Shown: positions 1 to 9,374, numbered from the stretch's first letter. The stretch: DNA of 64,000 nucleotides from Burkholderia sp. SRS-W-2-2016 (GCF_001931485.1 NZ_MSDV01000024.1:1-64000), one strand, 5' to 3'. A program made the numbers and translations. The notes: generated from the sequence alone by a model not told the origin.

Positions 1-76
1 GAGTGGTAGTTCAGTCGGTTAGAATACCGGCCTGTCACGCCGGGGGTCGCGGGTTCGAGTCCCGTCCACTCCGCCA
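1..76 (+). tRNA. tRNA-Asp (GTC), first base outside the window
   Basis: The sequence folds as a standard 77-nt tRNA that lacks only its first base here. The anticodon GTC lies at 34-36, the T-arm GGTTCGAGTCC at 52-62, and the encoded CCA end closes at 76. The acceptor strand GAGTGG at the start pairs with CCACTC near the end. It decodes GAC/GAU. In many Betaproteobacteria a tRNA-Asp sits between lon and ppiD, which fits the next gene. Confidence 0.97.
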
Positions 77-85
77 GTATCCACG

Positions 86-113
86 AAAGGCGAACTCCGG
101 TTCGCCTTTTTTA
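86..113 (+). terminator. Rho-independent terminator after tRNA-Asp
   Basis: Nine-base arms AAAGGCGAA (86-94) and TTCGCCTTT (101-109) enclose a 6-nt loop and are followed by a T run to 112. It ends the tRNA transcript, so ppiD at 163 probably has its own promoter in the short gap. Confidence 0.85.
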
Positions 114-162
114 TTGCCCGCTGTTGTAAGATCGGGCGTTCTGTTTTTGGCACCCCTCACGC

Positions 163-2097
163 ATGCTCGATTTCTTCCGCAATCACCAACGCCTGATGAT
201 GTTCATGCTCATCCTCGTCATTTTGCCGGGGTTGGGTTTTGTGGGTATTCAGGGCTTCCGCGGCTTCTTTGACGAAACTGCCAACGTCGCGAGTGTCAAC
301 GGTCACAAGATCACACGCGCGGAGTACGACGACGCGATGCGACAGCAGCTCGATCGCGCGCGTCAGATGCTCGGCGCGCAGTTCGACATGAAGACCTTCG
401 ATACGCCGGAGCGCCGTCGCCAGATGCTCGACGGCATGATCGAGCAGCGCGTGCTCGCCGACGAAACGCAGCGTCTGCATCTGACCGCGTCGGATGACGC
501 CGTGCGCCGCACGCTGATGGCCGACCCGGTGATCTCGTCGTTGAAAAATCCCGACGGTTCGATCGATGTCGAGCGCTACAAGCAGTTGCTCGCCATGCAA
601 GGCATGACGCCGGACCAGTACGACGAGCGCGTGCGCTACAGTCTGTCGATGCAGCAACTGCCCGCCGCGATCCAGGGCAGCGCGTTCACGTCGAAGACGC
701 TCGCGCAACATCTGACCGAGCTCGCCGAACAGCAGCGTGAAGTGCAGGGCATCGCTTTCCATCCGCGCGATTACGCGGCGAAGATCCAGCCGACCGACGC
801 GCAACTGCAAGCCTATTACGACGCGCATCGCAACGATTTCGCGACGCCGGCTACCGCGACGATCCAGTATCTGGTGATGTCGCCGGCCACGCTGGCCGCA
901 TCGGTTGCGCCGAGCGACGCCGATCTGAAGAAGTTCTACGAAGAGAACATCGCGCACTTCCGCACCGAAGGCCAGGTGCGCGCGAGCCACATCCTGATCG
1001 TCGCACCGAAGGACGCGAGCGCGGCCGACAAAGCGAAGGCGAAGCAGAAGGCCGAGGACCTGCTCGCGCAGATCAACGCACATCCGGACCAGTTCGCGCA
1101 GATCGCGCAGCAGAACTCGCAGGATCCGGGTTCGGCGCCGAAGGGCGGCGATCTCGGTTACTTCGGCCGCGGCATGATCGCGGGCGGCCAGGCATTCGAC
1201 GATGCGGTGTTCGGGCTGAAGAAGGACGAAGTCAGCGGCATCGTGCAGACGGACTTCGGCTTTCACATCATCAAGGTCACTGACGTAAAGCCGCCGGTCA
1301 CGACGCCGTTCGAGCAGGTGAAAGAGCAGATCGCGCGAGACCTGAAGACGCAGCTTGCCACCAAGGCATTCACCGAGGGCTCGGAAGGCTTCACGTCGCT
1401 GGTTTATGAAAAGGCGAAGAGCCTGCAGCCGGCCGCGGACAAGTTCAAGCTGCAGATCCAGACCGCGACGGTGACGCCGCAGCCGGATCCGAAGCTGCCG
1501 GCCGACAGCCCGCTGAACAATGCGAAGTTCCTCGCGGCCGTGTTCGCGAACGACTCGGTGACCGCGCGCAACAACACGCAAGCGATCGACGTCGGCAACA
1601 ACACGCTGATCGCCGCTCGCGTCACCGACTTCAAGGCCGCAGCCGTGCCGGCATTCGACGCGGTCAAGGACGCGGTGCGTCAGCGCGTGATCGCCGCGCA
1701 GGCGAACGAAGCCGCGCGCAAGGATGGCGCCGCGAAGCTCGCCGAGTTCGAGAAGTCGAAGACGACCGCTGGTTTCTCGTCGCCGCTGAAGGTCTCGCGC
1801 AACGATGCGCAGGGCGTGCCGCCGGAAGCGCTGAGCGCAATCTACAAGGTCGATGCGCAAAAGTTGCCGGCCTATGTGGGCGTCGATCTCGGCGACGACG
1901 GTTACGCGATCTATCGTGTGAACCAGGTCGTGGCCGGCGCGCCGGTCGATGAGCACCGTCTTGCCGCCGCCCAGCAGCAGATCGCTCAGGTCGATGTACA
2001 GTCGCAAGCCGAGGCGTACGTGAAGGCGCTGCGTGAGCGCTCGAAGGTGAAGTTCTACGGCTCGGTCGACACCGCCGCGCAGACCGCGGACCAGTAA
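163..2097 (+). CDS. ppiD: PpiD, membrane-anchored periplasmic peptidyl-prolyl isomerase/chaperone
   Basis: The 644-residue protein has the PpiD layout. A single N-terminal membrane anchor (about residues 12-31) is followed by a SurA-N-like chaperone region, then one parvulin (PpiC/rotamase) domain at about 271-376 with the family pattern RASHILI, GGDLGYFGRG and DFGFHIIKV, and a second helical chaperone region. In the family this protein works on outer-membrane and secreted proteins as they leave the Sec translocon, and the parvulin domain is often weak or inactive. The start at 163 gives the anchor right at the N-terminus. No clear Shine-Dalgarno sequence is visible. Its stop codon lies inside a 12-13 bp tandem repeat. 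Confidence 0.93.
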   Translation: MLDFFRNHQRLMMFMLILVILPGLGFVGIQGFRGFFDETANVASVNGHKITRAEYDDAMRQQLDRARQMLGAQFDMKTFDTPERRRQMLDGMIEQRVLADETQRLHLTASDDAVRRTLMADPVISSLKNPDGSIDVERYKQLLAMQGMTPDQYDERVRYSLSMQQLPAAIQGSAFTSKTLAQHLTELAEQQREVQGIAFHPRDYAAKIQPTDAQLQAYYDAHRNDFATPATATIQYLVMSPATLAASVAPSDADLKKFYEENIAHFRTEGQVRASHILIVAPKDASAADKAKAKQKAEDLLAQINAHPDQFAQIAQQNSQDPGSAPKGGDLGYFGRGMIAGGQAFDDAVFGLKKDEVSGIVQTDFGFHIIKVTDVKPPVTTPFEQVKEQIARDLKTQLATKAFTEGSEGFTSLVYEKAKSLQPAADKFKLQIQTATVTPQPDPKLPADSPLNNAKFLAAVFANDSVTARNNTQAIDVGNNTLIAARVTDFKAAAVPAFDAVKDAVRQRVIAAQANEAARKDGAAKLAEFEKSKTTAGFSSPLKVSRNDAQGVPPEALSAIYKVDAQKLPAYVGVDLGDDGYAIYRVNQVVAGAPVDEHRLAAAQQQIAQVDVQSQAEAYVKALRERSKVKFYGSVDTAAQTADQ

Positions 2098-2124
2098 GTC
2101 GGACGAGTAAGCGGACGAGTAAGC
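2088..2124 (+). repeat. 12-13 bp tandem repeat across the ppiD stop codon
   Basis: Three units: GGACCAGTAAGTC (2088-2100, containing the ppiD TAA), then GGACGAGTAAGC twice (2101-2112 and 2113-2124). The last two units are identical. It looks like a slippage duplication of the gene end. Confidence 0.85.
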
Positions 2125-2142
2125 GTTACTCGCCGTCAAAAA

Positions 2143-2172
2143 GAAAAGCCCCGCGATCGCGGGGCTTTTTTC
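2143..2172 (+). terminator. Terminator after ppiD (bidirectional)
   Basis: AGCCCCGC (2147-2154) pairs with GCGGGGCT (2159-2166), flanked by an A run before and a T run after. It can serve ppiD and the minus-strand lipoprotein gene that ends at 2219. Confidence 0.85.
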
Positions 2173-2218
2173 ATGCTGCGCCCAATATCGGCACGCTATT
2201 GCCGCTGCTGCGTCAGCC

Positions 2219-2563
2219 TCACAGACAACCGCTGATCGCGCCGGTCGCATCGCCGCCGGCGCCGCCGCTACCCGCGCGGAAGCCGACCCACGTGCCCTTG
2301 CCGGTGTACGACGGCCGTACCACCGCAGCCGCGCCGTTAGGCGGCTGCTGACCCGGCACGTAGACGTCCATCGCCTGATCGTTGGCGAGCGTGTTTTGCG
2401 AGACCACCTGTTGCTGCGACTTGTCCGCCCATTTCTGCGCGATGCAGCTGGCAACGGCGCGAGGCGCTTGCTGGCTTTGACCGACCGATTGAACGCCCGC
2501 GGGCGGTTGTGCGGCGCAAGCCGAGATGGCAACCGTCAAAGCGATGAGTGGTAAATATTTCAC
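2219..2563 (-). CDS. Small hypothetical lipoprotein
   Basis: A 114-residue protein with a type II signal peptide: MKYLPLIALTVAISAC, with the lipobox cysteine at residue 16. The mature part has no domain I recognise. It is polar and rich in Gln, Ala and Gly and carries two further cysteines (one in the ASCIAQKWAD segment, one next to last) that could form a disulfide. Burkholderiaceae carry many such short lipoproteins of unknown role. It is probably monocistronic: it ends facing the ppiD terminator and has 116 bp between its start and the next minus-strand gene end. Confidence 0.75.
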   Translation of the reverse strand: MKYLPLIALTVAISACAAQPPAGVQSVGQSQQAPRAVASCIAQKWADKSQQQVVSQNTLANDQAMDVYVPGQQPPNGAAAVVRPSYTGKGTWVGFRAGSGGAGGDATGAISGCL

Positions 2564-2679
2564 GTTATCTCCTCAGAAGTCGCTCAGGAATGAGCCGGGG
2601 GTGCGGGATTGCGAAGGCGTCGCTTCGGCTGTTGCGATCCGCGTCCCCCTAGTTCGGGAAACAAGTTGTTAGCAGGTTT

Positions 2680-3384
2680 TCAGTGCGGCGAACTTGTGCG
2701 AAGAAGTGGCTTCAGAGTGGGCCACACGTTGTTCAGTAGCACGGGCTGTGCCTGCTGGTTCGGATGAATCTGATCGGCCTGGAACATGTCCGGTTTATCC
2801 GCGATGCCGGCCAGCAGAAACGGCACGAGCGGCACCTTGAACTCCTTCGATAGTTGCCCGTACAGCCCGTGGAACTTTTGCGTGTAGTCCGGGCCGTAAT
2901 TTGGCGGCACATACATGCCGACCAGTACGACCTTCGCGTGTCCCTGCTGCGCCTGTTCGATGATCGTGCGCAGGTTGTCCTCGGTGGTGGCGAGCGGCAC
3001 GCCGCGCAACGCGTCGTTCGCGCCGAGCTCGATGACCACGATGCGCGGCTTCAAACGTTCCATCAACGCGGGCAGACGCGCGCGTCCGCCGCTCGTCGTA
3101 TCGCCGCTGATGCTCGCATTGGCGACGCTATAATCGATGCGCTCCGCGGCGAGGCGCTGACGCATCAATGCGACCCAGCCCGTGTCGCGGGGCAGGCCGT
3201 ATTCGGCGGAGATGCTGTCGCCGAGCACGACGATCACCGGCTTCGCGGGGTCCGGCGCATTGGCCGCATGAACCGGCAACGGCAACGCAACCAGCGCGGC
3301 GACCATCATCGTGGCGCCGCATGCAGCGCTCAGCGCCGCGGCGCGAGGGACGATGGCGCGCACTTTCAACCTACGCTTCACCAT
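2680..3384 (-). CDS. tesA: Arylesterase / TesA-type SGNH lysophospholipase
   Basis: A 234-residue secreted SGNH/GDSL hydrolase. After a basic start (MVKRRLK) and a hydrophobic stretch ending VHAANA, block I VVLGDSISAEYG carries the nucleophile serine. Block III ELGANDALRG and block V DQIHPN (Asp and His of the triad) follow. Family members (TesA, ApeE-like arylesterases) cleave acyl-CoA, lysophospholipid or aryl esters in the periplasm. I chose the ATG at 3384 because it gives a normal signal peptide; longer upstream frames do not. This ATG shares the CATG at 3382-3385 with the start of the divergent ABC gene, so each promoter must lie inside the other gene or the starts must be further in. 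Confidence 0.88.
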   Translation of the reverse strand: MVKRRLKVRAIVPRAAALSAACGATMMVAALVALPLPVHAANAPDPAKPVIVVLGDSISAEYGLPRDTGWVALMRQRLAAERIDYSVANASISGDTTSGGRARLPALMERLKPRIVVIELGANDALRGVPLATTEDNLRTIIEQAQQGHAKVVLVGMYVPPNYGPDYTQKFHGLYGQLSKEFKVPLVPFLLAGIADKPDMFQADQIHPNQQAQPVLLNNVWPTLKPLLRTSSPH

Positions 3385-4069
3385 GCCAAACAGAACTGAT
3401 CCAGTCATTGAAGTGCGGGGTTTGTGCAAGAGGGTTAAGGATGCAACGGGCGAACTGACGATTCTCGACGACATCGATCTGGAGATCGACGCCGGCAGCA
3501 GCGTCGCGATCGTCGGCGCATCCGGGTCGGGCAAGTCTACGCTGCTCGGCTTGCTCGCGGGATTGGACAGCGCGAGCGCGGGCTCGGTTCGACTGCTCGG
3601 CAGCGAGCTCGGCGAACTGAACGAAGACCAGCGCGCGGCGTTGCGCAGCGGCTCGGTCGGCTTCGTGTTCCAGTCGTTTCAATTGATGCCGCATCTGACC
3701 GCGCTCGAAAACGTCACGCTGCCGCTCGAACTGCAAGGCGGGATCAGCACGCGCGAGGCCGCGCAGCGGGCGCGCGAACTGCTCGAACAGGTCGGGCTCG
3801 GGCAGCGCACCGGTCATTATCCGAAGCTGTTGTCGGGCGGCGAGCAGCAGCGCGTCGCGCTCGCGCGCGCGTTCGTCACGCGCCCGGCGATCCTGTTCGC
3901 GGACGAGCCCACCGGCAGTCTCGATGCGGCCACCGGCCACGCGGTCATCGATCTGATGTTCGAGATGAATCGCGCGCATGGCGCGACACTCGTGCTGGTT
4001 ACGCACGACATCGAACTGGCACGCCGCTGCGACAAGACGGTGACGATTGAAGCGGGGCGGCTCGCGTAA
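3383..4069 (+). CDS. ybbA: ABC transporter ATP-binding protein, YbbA/LolD type
   Basis: The 228-residue protein is a complete ABC ATPase: Walker A GASGSGKST (45-53), Q-loop QSFQ near 97-100, signature LSGGEQ (150-155), Walker B ILFADEP (170-176), and H-loop in LVTHD. The insertion pattern is that of the LolD/MacB/YbbA group that powers MacB-like permeases. The start at 3383 is the last ATG before conserved sequence and overlaps the divergent tesA start by two bases. In enterobacteria ybbA lies beside tesA and is followed by the permease ybbP; here a terminator follows directly, so the permease partner is missing from the locus. Confidence 0.9.
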   Translation: MPNRTDPVIEVRGLCKRVKDATGELTILDDIDLEIDAGSSVAIVGASGSGKSTLLGLLAGLDSASAGSVRLLGSELGELNEDQRAALRSGSVGFVFQSFQLMPHLTALENVTLPLELQGGISTREAAQRARELLEQVGLGQRTGHYPKLLSGGEQQRVALARAFVTRPAILFADEPTGSLDAATGHAVIDLMFEMNRAHGATLVLVTHDIELARRCDKTVTIEAGRLA

Positions 4070-4090
4070 CACGCTCCAGCTGAATAAAAA

Positions 4091-4116
4091 AAGCGGGCCG
4101 TAGCCCGCTTTTTTTA
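4091..4116. terminator. Bidirectional terminator between ybbA and pgi
   Basis: AAGCGGGC (4091-4098) and GCCCGCTT (4103-4110) with loop CGTA, A run before and T run after. It works for ybbA on the plus strand and for pgi (stop at 4166) on the minus strand. Confidence 0.85.
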
Positions 4117-4165
4117 TTGCCGCTTTATTTATTGGATCTAACGCGCACTCATATGCGCGCCACCC

Positions 4166-5788
4166 TCAACGCTTCAACGCCGCCCGCGCGCGCGCGATCA
4201 ACGCCGACGTCGACGAATCGTGCTTGTTCGCACCGACGCTCGCCGCGGTCAGATCGGCCTCGACCACCTTGCCGAGAATCTTGCCGAGCTCGACGCCCCA
4301 CTGATCGAACGGATTGATGTTCCATACCGACGCCTGCACCAGCACCTTGTGCTCGTACAGCGCGATCAACGCGCCGAGCGTGCGCGCGGTCAGCGCATCG
4401 AGCAACAGCGTCGCGGTCGGCCGGTTGCCGGGGAACACGAGGTGCGGCGCGAGCTCCGGCTTGTCCGGGCCGGCCACCTTCTTCGCTTCTTCGAGCGTGC
4501 GGCCGAGCATCAGCGCCTCGCTTTGCGCGAAGCAGTTCGCCAGCAGCTTCGGATGATGGCTCGCGAGCGGATGTTCGGGCGTGAGCACCGCGACGAAATC
4601 GATCGGCACGATTGTCGGACCCTGATGCAGCATCTGGAAAAACGCGTGCTGACCGTTGGTGCCCGGCTCGCCCCAGGTGACCGCCGAGGTCGGGTAGTCG
4701 ACCATCGCGCCGTCCAGTCGCGCGGACTTGCCGTTGCTCTCCATTTCCAGCTGCTGCAGATACGACGGCAGGAAATGCAGCGCCTCCGAATACGGCGCGA
4801 CCAGATAACTCTGTGAGCCGAAGAAGTTGCGATACCAGATGCCGATCATGCCGAGCAGCACCGGCAGATTCTTTTCGAGCGGCGCGTCGCGGAAATGCTG
4901 GTCCATTGCATTCGCGCCGGCGAGCAGTTCGTCGAACTGTTGCGGGCCGACCGCGATCATGATCGACAGACCGACCGCCGACCACAACGAATAACGGCCG
5001 CCGACCCAGTCCCACATTTCGAACACGTTCTCTTTCGCGATGCCGAACTTGACGACTTCGGCGGTGTTCGCCGACACGCCGACGAAGTGCTTCGCGAGCG
5101 CGCTCTCCGGGCAGCCCTTGCTGACGAACCAGTCGCGCAACGAGCGCGCATTGGTCATCGTTTCGAGCGTCGTGAAAGTCTTCGACACGATGATCGCGAG
5201 CGTCTCTTCCGGATCGATCTGCTGCATCACGTTGTACAGATCGGCACCGTCGACGTTCGACACGAAATGCGTCGAGATCTCCGGCGTGGCCAGATGATGC
5301 AGCGCGTGCACGACCATCTTCGGACCGAGGTCCGAGCCGCCGATGCCGATGTTCACGATATGGCGAATCCGCTTGCCGGTATAGCCGGTCCAAGCGCCGC
5401 TGCGCACCTGCTCGGCGAACGCGGCCATCTTCTTGCGCTCGGCCTGTACTTCAGCGAAGAACGGCGCGTTCGGATCGGTCGCGCGCAACGCGGTGTGCAG
5501 CGCCGCGCGGCCTTCGGTCGGGTTCACCACGTCGCCCGCGAACATCGCGTCGCGGCGCTTTTCGACGCCCGCTTCGCGCGCGAGTTGCACGAGCAGTTGC
5601 AGGGTTTCGTCGGTGATGCGGTGCTTCGAGAAATCGGCTGCGAGACCGCCGCCGGCGAACGTGAAGCGTTCGGCGCGGGTGGGCGCGGGATCGTTCTCGG
5701 GGGCGAACCAGTCGCGCAGATGCGCATCGCGAATCTTGTCGTAATGCGTTTGCAGCGAGGACCAGGAGGGGAGCGAGTTCTGGGTCAT
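4166..5788 (-). CDS. pgi: Glucose-6-phosphate isomerase
   Basis: A 540-residue cytoplasmic enzyme that interconverts glucose-6-phosphate and fructose-6-phosphate. The phosphate-binding motif [11 protein letters not shown] is at about 148-158, the catalytic glutamate lies in MESNGK (about 350), and [15 protein letters not shown] carries the active-site histidine near 381. The length is normal for the proteobacterial type. It also supplies fructose-6-phosphate for the GDP-mannose made by BceA further along the window. Upstream is a 174-bp gap containing a small GC-rich palindrome. It is transcribed alone, between the bidirectional terminator and the nnr gene. Confidence 0.97.
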   Translation of the reverse strand: MTQNSLPSWSSLQTHYDKIRDAHLRDWFAPENDPAPTRAERFTFAGGGLAADFSKHRITDETLQLLVQLAREAGVEKRRDAMFAGDVVNPTEGRAALHTALRATDPNAPFFAEVQAERKKMAAFAEQVRSGAWTGYTGKRIRHIVNIGIGGSDLGPKMVVHALHHLATPEISTHFVSNVDGADLYNVMQQIDPEETLAIIVSKTFTTLETMTNARSLRDWFVSKGCPESALAKHFVGVSANTAEVVKFGIAKENVFEMWDWVGGRYSLWSAVGLSIMIAVGPQQFDELLAGANAMDQHFRDAPLEKNLPVLLGMIGIWYRNFFGSQSYLVAPYSEALHFLPSYLQQLEMESNGKSARLDGAMVDYPTSAVTWGEPGTNGQHAFFQMLHQGPTIVPIDFVAVLTPEHPLASHHPKLLANCFAQSEALMLGRTLEEAKKVAGPDKPELAPHLVFPGNRPTATLLLDALTARTLGALIALYEHKVLVQASVWNINPFDQWGVELGKILGKVVEADLTAASVGANKHDSSTSALIARARAALKR

Positions 5789-5962
5789 AGCGTCCGTCTA
5801 ACCAAGGGGCACGAAGGAAGGCGCGCGCATCACGCGCGGCCGAGAATGATGCGATGCAGTCAGAGCGATGCTGCGCGGCCGGATTCGCGGTGGATGCTGG
5901 CGATCGATCCGGCGCGCGGCGCAGACAATCAGTATAGCGGGGATGCGTGACAAGCCGCCCGG

Positions 5963-7645
5963 TTAAAGCGGATAGAACAGACGGTTCAGCAAGGTCCGCA
6001 CCATCGGCGCGAGTTCGCCGGCCGTCAGCCCGGCGGGACCCTGACCTTGGGCGGTCAGGGTGTCGGCGGCGAGGCCGTGCAGGTAGACGCCCGCGAGCGC
6101 CGCTTCGTAGCGCGGCAGATGCTGTGCGAGCAGCGCGCCGATGATGCCGCCGAGCACGTCGCCGGTACCGCCCGTCGCGAGCGCGGCGTTGCCGGTCGGG
6201 TTCAGCGCGAGGCGGCCATCGGGCGCGGCGACGATCGTGCCGACGCCTTTGAGCACGACCACGCTCGCAAAGCGCGCGGCGAGCGCGCGCGCGGCGGCGA
6301 GGCGGTCGCGCTGCACGCTGCGCGCATCGCTGCCGAGCAGACGCGCGGCTTCGAGCGGATGCGGTGTCAGGATGCAAGGATCGCCTTGCACGCCGCGCGC
6401 GGTCAACTCGGCGGCGAGCGCCGGGTCTTGCGCGAACAGGTTCAGCGCGTCCGCATCGAACAGCTTGGGGACATCGAGGGCCAGCACGTCGTGCAGTACC
6501 TTGGTCGCACGCTCACGCTGGCCCATCCCGCAGCCGATCGCGAGCGCGTCCATCTGGTCGAGCGGCAGCGTATCGACCGGGTGCAGCATCAGTTCGGGGT
6601 GAGGGGGATCGTACGGCGGAGCGCCTTCGCCGAGCAGCGCGACGTGGACTTTTCCCGCACCGCTGTAAAGCGCGGCGCGCGCCGCGAGGATCGGTGCGCC
6701 GCACATGCCGGTGTCGCCGCCGACCACCGCGAGACTGCCGAAGGTGCCCTTGTTGGTCGCGAAGTCGCGGGGCGGCATGAACGGGGCGAACAGTTCGGGC
6801 GCGTTCAGCTGGATCGCCGCGCGCGGGGCGGGGCGGGTAGTGCCGGCGTTGCCGTTAGCGCTGCCGCTGGCGTCGCCGTCGGCGGCAGTGCCCGCACCGT
6901 TGCCGTTGCCATTGACACCCTTGCTCAGCCCGATCGGCGCGACCGTCACCTGACCGGCCAGATCGCGCCCTTGTGCGGTAAACAGCCCCGGCTTCGCGCC
7001 GATGAACGTGATCGTATGGGTCGCGTGGACCACTGCCGCGCCAGCGCCGCCGATCACCGCGCCGGTGTCGCTATCGAGCCCGCTCGGCACATCGAGCGCG
7101 AGCACCGCGCCCTGGCTCGGCCGGGCCTTCGTGCGTTGCGACAGCTGCCTGGCGATTGCCGCGAACACGCCGTCGAGCTCGCGCGCGAGACCGATCCCGA
7201 ACATTCCGTCGACGAGCCAGCCGTAGCCGTCGAGCGAGGCGGGCGGCGCTGTGTCGATCGGCACGCCCGCGGCGCGCGCGGCGTCGAGCGCCCAGCGCGC
7301 GTCGGCCGGTTTCACTTCGATTGGCATGCACACCTCGACGGCGATGCCGGCCTTGTGCAATTGCGTCGCGACCACGAGTGCGTCGCCGCCGTTGTTGCCG
7401 GGGCCGGCGGCGAGCCACACGCGCTGCTGCGACTTGATCACCGAGGTATCCGCGGCGATCCGTTCGAGCAGCCAGCGCGCGGCCGCGTGGCCGGCCCGCG
7501 CCATCAGCGTGTGTTCGGGCAGCGCCGCGGCCGCTTGCGCTTCGGCGATCCGCAGATCGGTCAGCGTCAGCAGCGGCAGCGCGCGCGGCGTGGAGGAGTC
7601 GAGTGGGTCGAGCAGGATCGGCAGCGAGTTGTCGGCGTCTGTCAT
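5963..7645 (-). CDS. nnr: Bifunctional NAD(P)H-hydrate epimerase / ADP-dependent dehydratase
   Basis: The 560-residue protein repairs damaged NAD(P)HX. The N-terminal YjeF-type epimerase half (about 1-240) has GPGNNGGDALVVATQL. The C-terminal ribokinase-like dehydratase half (about 290-555) has VVGGDTGMCGAPILAARA and the GTGDVLGGI anion-hole motif. Between them is a low-complexity Gly/Asn/Ala linker (about residues 243-275) that is longer than usual and probably disordered. Its start is 117 bp from the end of the dadA-like gene on the same strand. Confidence 0.93.
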   Translation of the reverse strand: MTDADNSLPILLDPLDSSTPRALPLLTLTDLRIAEAQAAAALPEHTLMARAGHAAARWLLERIAADTSVIKSQQRVWLAAGPGNNGGDALVVATQLHKAGIAVEVCMPIEVKPADARWALDAARAAGVPIDTAPPASLDGYGWLVDGMFGIGLARELDGVFAAIARQLSQRTKARPSQGAVLALDVPSGLDSDTGAVIGGAGAAVVHATHTITFIGAKPGLFTAQGRDLAGQVTVAPIGLSKGVNGNGNGAGTAADGDASGSANGNAGTTRPAPRAAIQLNAPELFAPFMPPRDFATNKGTFGSLAVVGGDTGMCGAPILAARAALYSGAGKVHVALLGEGAPPYDPPHPELMLHPVDTLPLDQMDALAIGCGMGQRERATKVLHDVLALDVPKLFDADALNLFAQDPALAAELTARGVQGDPCILTPHPLEAARLLGSDARSVQRDRLAAARALAARFASVVVLKGVGTIVAAPDGRLALNPTGNAALATGGTGDVLGGIIGALLAQHLPRYEAALAGVYLHGLAADTLTAQGQGPAGLTAGELAPMVRTLLNRLFYPL

Positions 7646-7762
7646 GGCGGAATCTGGCGAGGCGCCCGCGGCGACGCGGGCAGTCGGGTGAATCGCTATG
7701 GTAGTGCCGATGGGCGTGCGCTGCGCGGGTGTTTCGCTGCGAGCGCAGCGAGGGGTGGGGAC

Positions 7763-9058
7763 TTACCTGAAGCGTTCCGGCCGCAACGCCGCAAGCGTGT
7801 CGGCCGGCAGCGCCGGCGTCTGCCCCGACACCAGCTCGGCGATCAGCTTGCCCGCGCCGCACGCGAGGCCCCAGCCGGCCGGCCCGTGCCCGGCATTGAC
7901 GAACAGCCGCGGATGCAGCGCATTGCCGATCACCGGCAAGCCATCCGGCGACAGCAGCTTCACGCCTTCCCACGGCAGCGCCGCGGAAATCCGCGCGGCG
8001 CCCGGAATCCAGTCGTGGGTCGCCTGGCCGAGCAGCGCGAGCGCCTCGCGGGTCAGCGCGTCGCCGAGCGGCTTGTCGACCTGGCCGGCGCTTTGCAGCA
8101 CCGCGCCGCCGGCGATCCGCAGCCGGTGATTCATCCGGCTGACGCCGATCCGTTTGACCGCATCGACGATCGCCACATGCGGCGCGAATTCCTCGTGCGC
8201 GATCGGCGCGACCAGCGAATGCAGCCGCAGCGGATGCAACGGCAGTTGCAGCCCGGCGCGTTCGAGCAGTGAGAGGCTGCCGTAGCCGGCGGCGACCACG
8301 ACCGCGTCGGCCTGGATCACGTCGACCTCGCGCGAGCGCGAGGCGTTCTCGCGCGGCGCCAGTTCGACCGCCGCGCGCTGGCTGTCGAGACGGATCGAGG
8401 TCGCTTCGCGACCCGCCATGAACTGCACGTCGCCCTGGTTATCGAGCACCTGCTTGATGAGCTTGGTGAACAGCGGGCAGTTGGCGGTGCGCTCGTGCTC
8501 GAACAGCACGCCGCCGGCGAATTCCGGCTCGGTCGGCACCGCATGCTCGAAGGCCGCGCATTCGGCCGGACTCAGCACGTGATGCGGCACTTCGAACTGG
8601 CGCAGCAGATCGAGCGCGCTCGCGCTCTGTTCCCATTCCTGCGCGGCGCGCACCAGATACAGGATGCCGCTCGCCTGTTCGAATTCGAGGCCGAAGCGGC
8701 CCTCGACGTCGGCCATCGCTTCGCGCGATGCTTCGATCAGCGGCCGTAAAAGGGTGTACTGACGCGTGAACGCCGCGGGTTCCTGCCACTCGGCCAGTTG
8801 CTTGACGAACTGCCGCGCGGCGCCGTTGAACCCGGCCTTGTTGATTACCCCGTTTTTCGCGTTGTGACGGCTCGCCATGAAGGTCGGGCCGAACCAGACG
8901 TCGAGCGGCGTCGGCAGCACGTTGCCGCCCTGGCCGTAAGTGGCGCCTTGCGCGACGGTCGCGTGACGCTCGACCACGCAGACCCGGTGGCCGGCCGCGC
9001 GCAACTGATAAGCGGTGGCGACGCCCGCTATCCCGCCGCCGATGACGATGACATCCAT
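7763..9058 (-). CDS. dadA: D-amino-acid dehydrogenase, DadA family (FAD)
   Basis: A 431-residue flavoprotein of the DAO/DadA family. The FAD-binding motif VIGGGIAGVATAYQL starts at residue 4 and ends in a glutamate that binds the adenosine ribose (VVE). The C-terminal half contains GLPVIGNALHPRLFVNAGHGPAGW, shown here only as its start GLPVIGN and the NAGHGPAGW motif typical of DadA. It oxidises D-amino acids to 2-oxo acids and passes electrons to the respiratory chain. I prefer the ATG at 9058 over the longer frame to 9115, since it places the dinucleotide motif at the very N-terminus. It diverges from purL across a 316-bp gap. Confidence 0.86.
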   Translation of the reverse strand: MDVIVIGGGIAGVATAYQLRAAGHRVCVVERHATVAQGATYGQGGNVLPTPLDVWFGPTFMASRHNAKNGVINKAGFNGAARQFVKQLAEWQEPAAFTRQYTLLRPLIEASREAMADVEGRFGLEFEQASGILYLVRAAQEWEQSASALDLLRQFEVPHHVLSPAECAAFEHAVPTEPEFAGGVLFEHERTANCPLFTKLIKQVLDNQGDVQFMAGREATSIRLDSQRAAVELAPRENASRSREVDVIQADAVVVAAGYGSLSLLERAGLQLPLHPLRLHSLVAPIAHEEFAPHVAIVDAVKRIGVSRMNHRLRIAGGAVLQSAGQVDKPLGDALTREALALLGQATHDWIPGAARISAALPWEGVKLLSPDGLPVIGNALHPRLFVNAGHGPAGWGLACGAGKLIAELVSGQTPALPADTLAALRPERFR

Positions 9059-9374
9059 TGCTCTGATTCGATGTGCCGGCGGGCGGCTCGCGCACGCACC
9101 CGCTGGGTGTGACATGCGGCGCGCCGCGTTGCGCTACCTGTCTCGCGCGCGCCGATCTCGTGAAACGCCGCATGATAGCAGTCAAACCGCCCGCGCGGCC
9201 ACGCGGCGGGCAGCGCGGGGCCAGCGGCGCGGTGCACGGAAAAGCCCCGGCCGACGCACCGCGAGGCCCGTTGGCGGCCCGTTCCCGGGGTATAATCCCG
9301 CACTTCCTTTCCGCCTCACGTCGCCTGCATGCGCGACTCCCCGGCATCATTGAGCGACGCAACGTCCAAGTCCC
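9059..9374. promoter_or_regulatory. Divergent gap between dadA-like gene and purL
   Basis: A gene-free stretch of 316 bp. The clearest signal is TATAAT at 9291-9296, in the right orientation and distance to serve purL (start 9375). TTGGCG at 9271 could act as the -35 box but the spacing of 14 is short, so the -10 is better supported than the -35. I see no riboswitch-like fold and no strong ribosome site before purL. Confidence 0.5.

Noticed and set aside
157..2532. A 791-codon open frame antisense to ppiD
   Set aside because: Same reason: it is the shadow of a well-supported gene, with Arg/Leu-rich low-information sequence.
7735..7750. CGCTGC/GCAGCG hairpin between nnr and the dadA-like gene
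   Set aside because: Only six paired bases and no T run; too weak to call a terminator.
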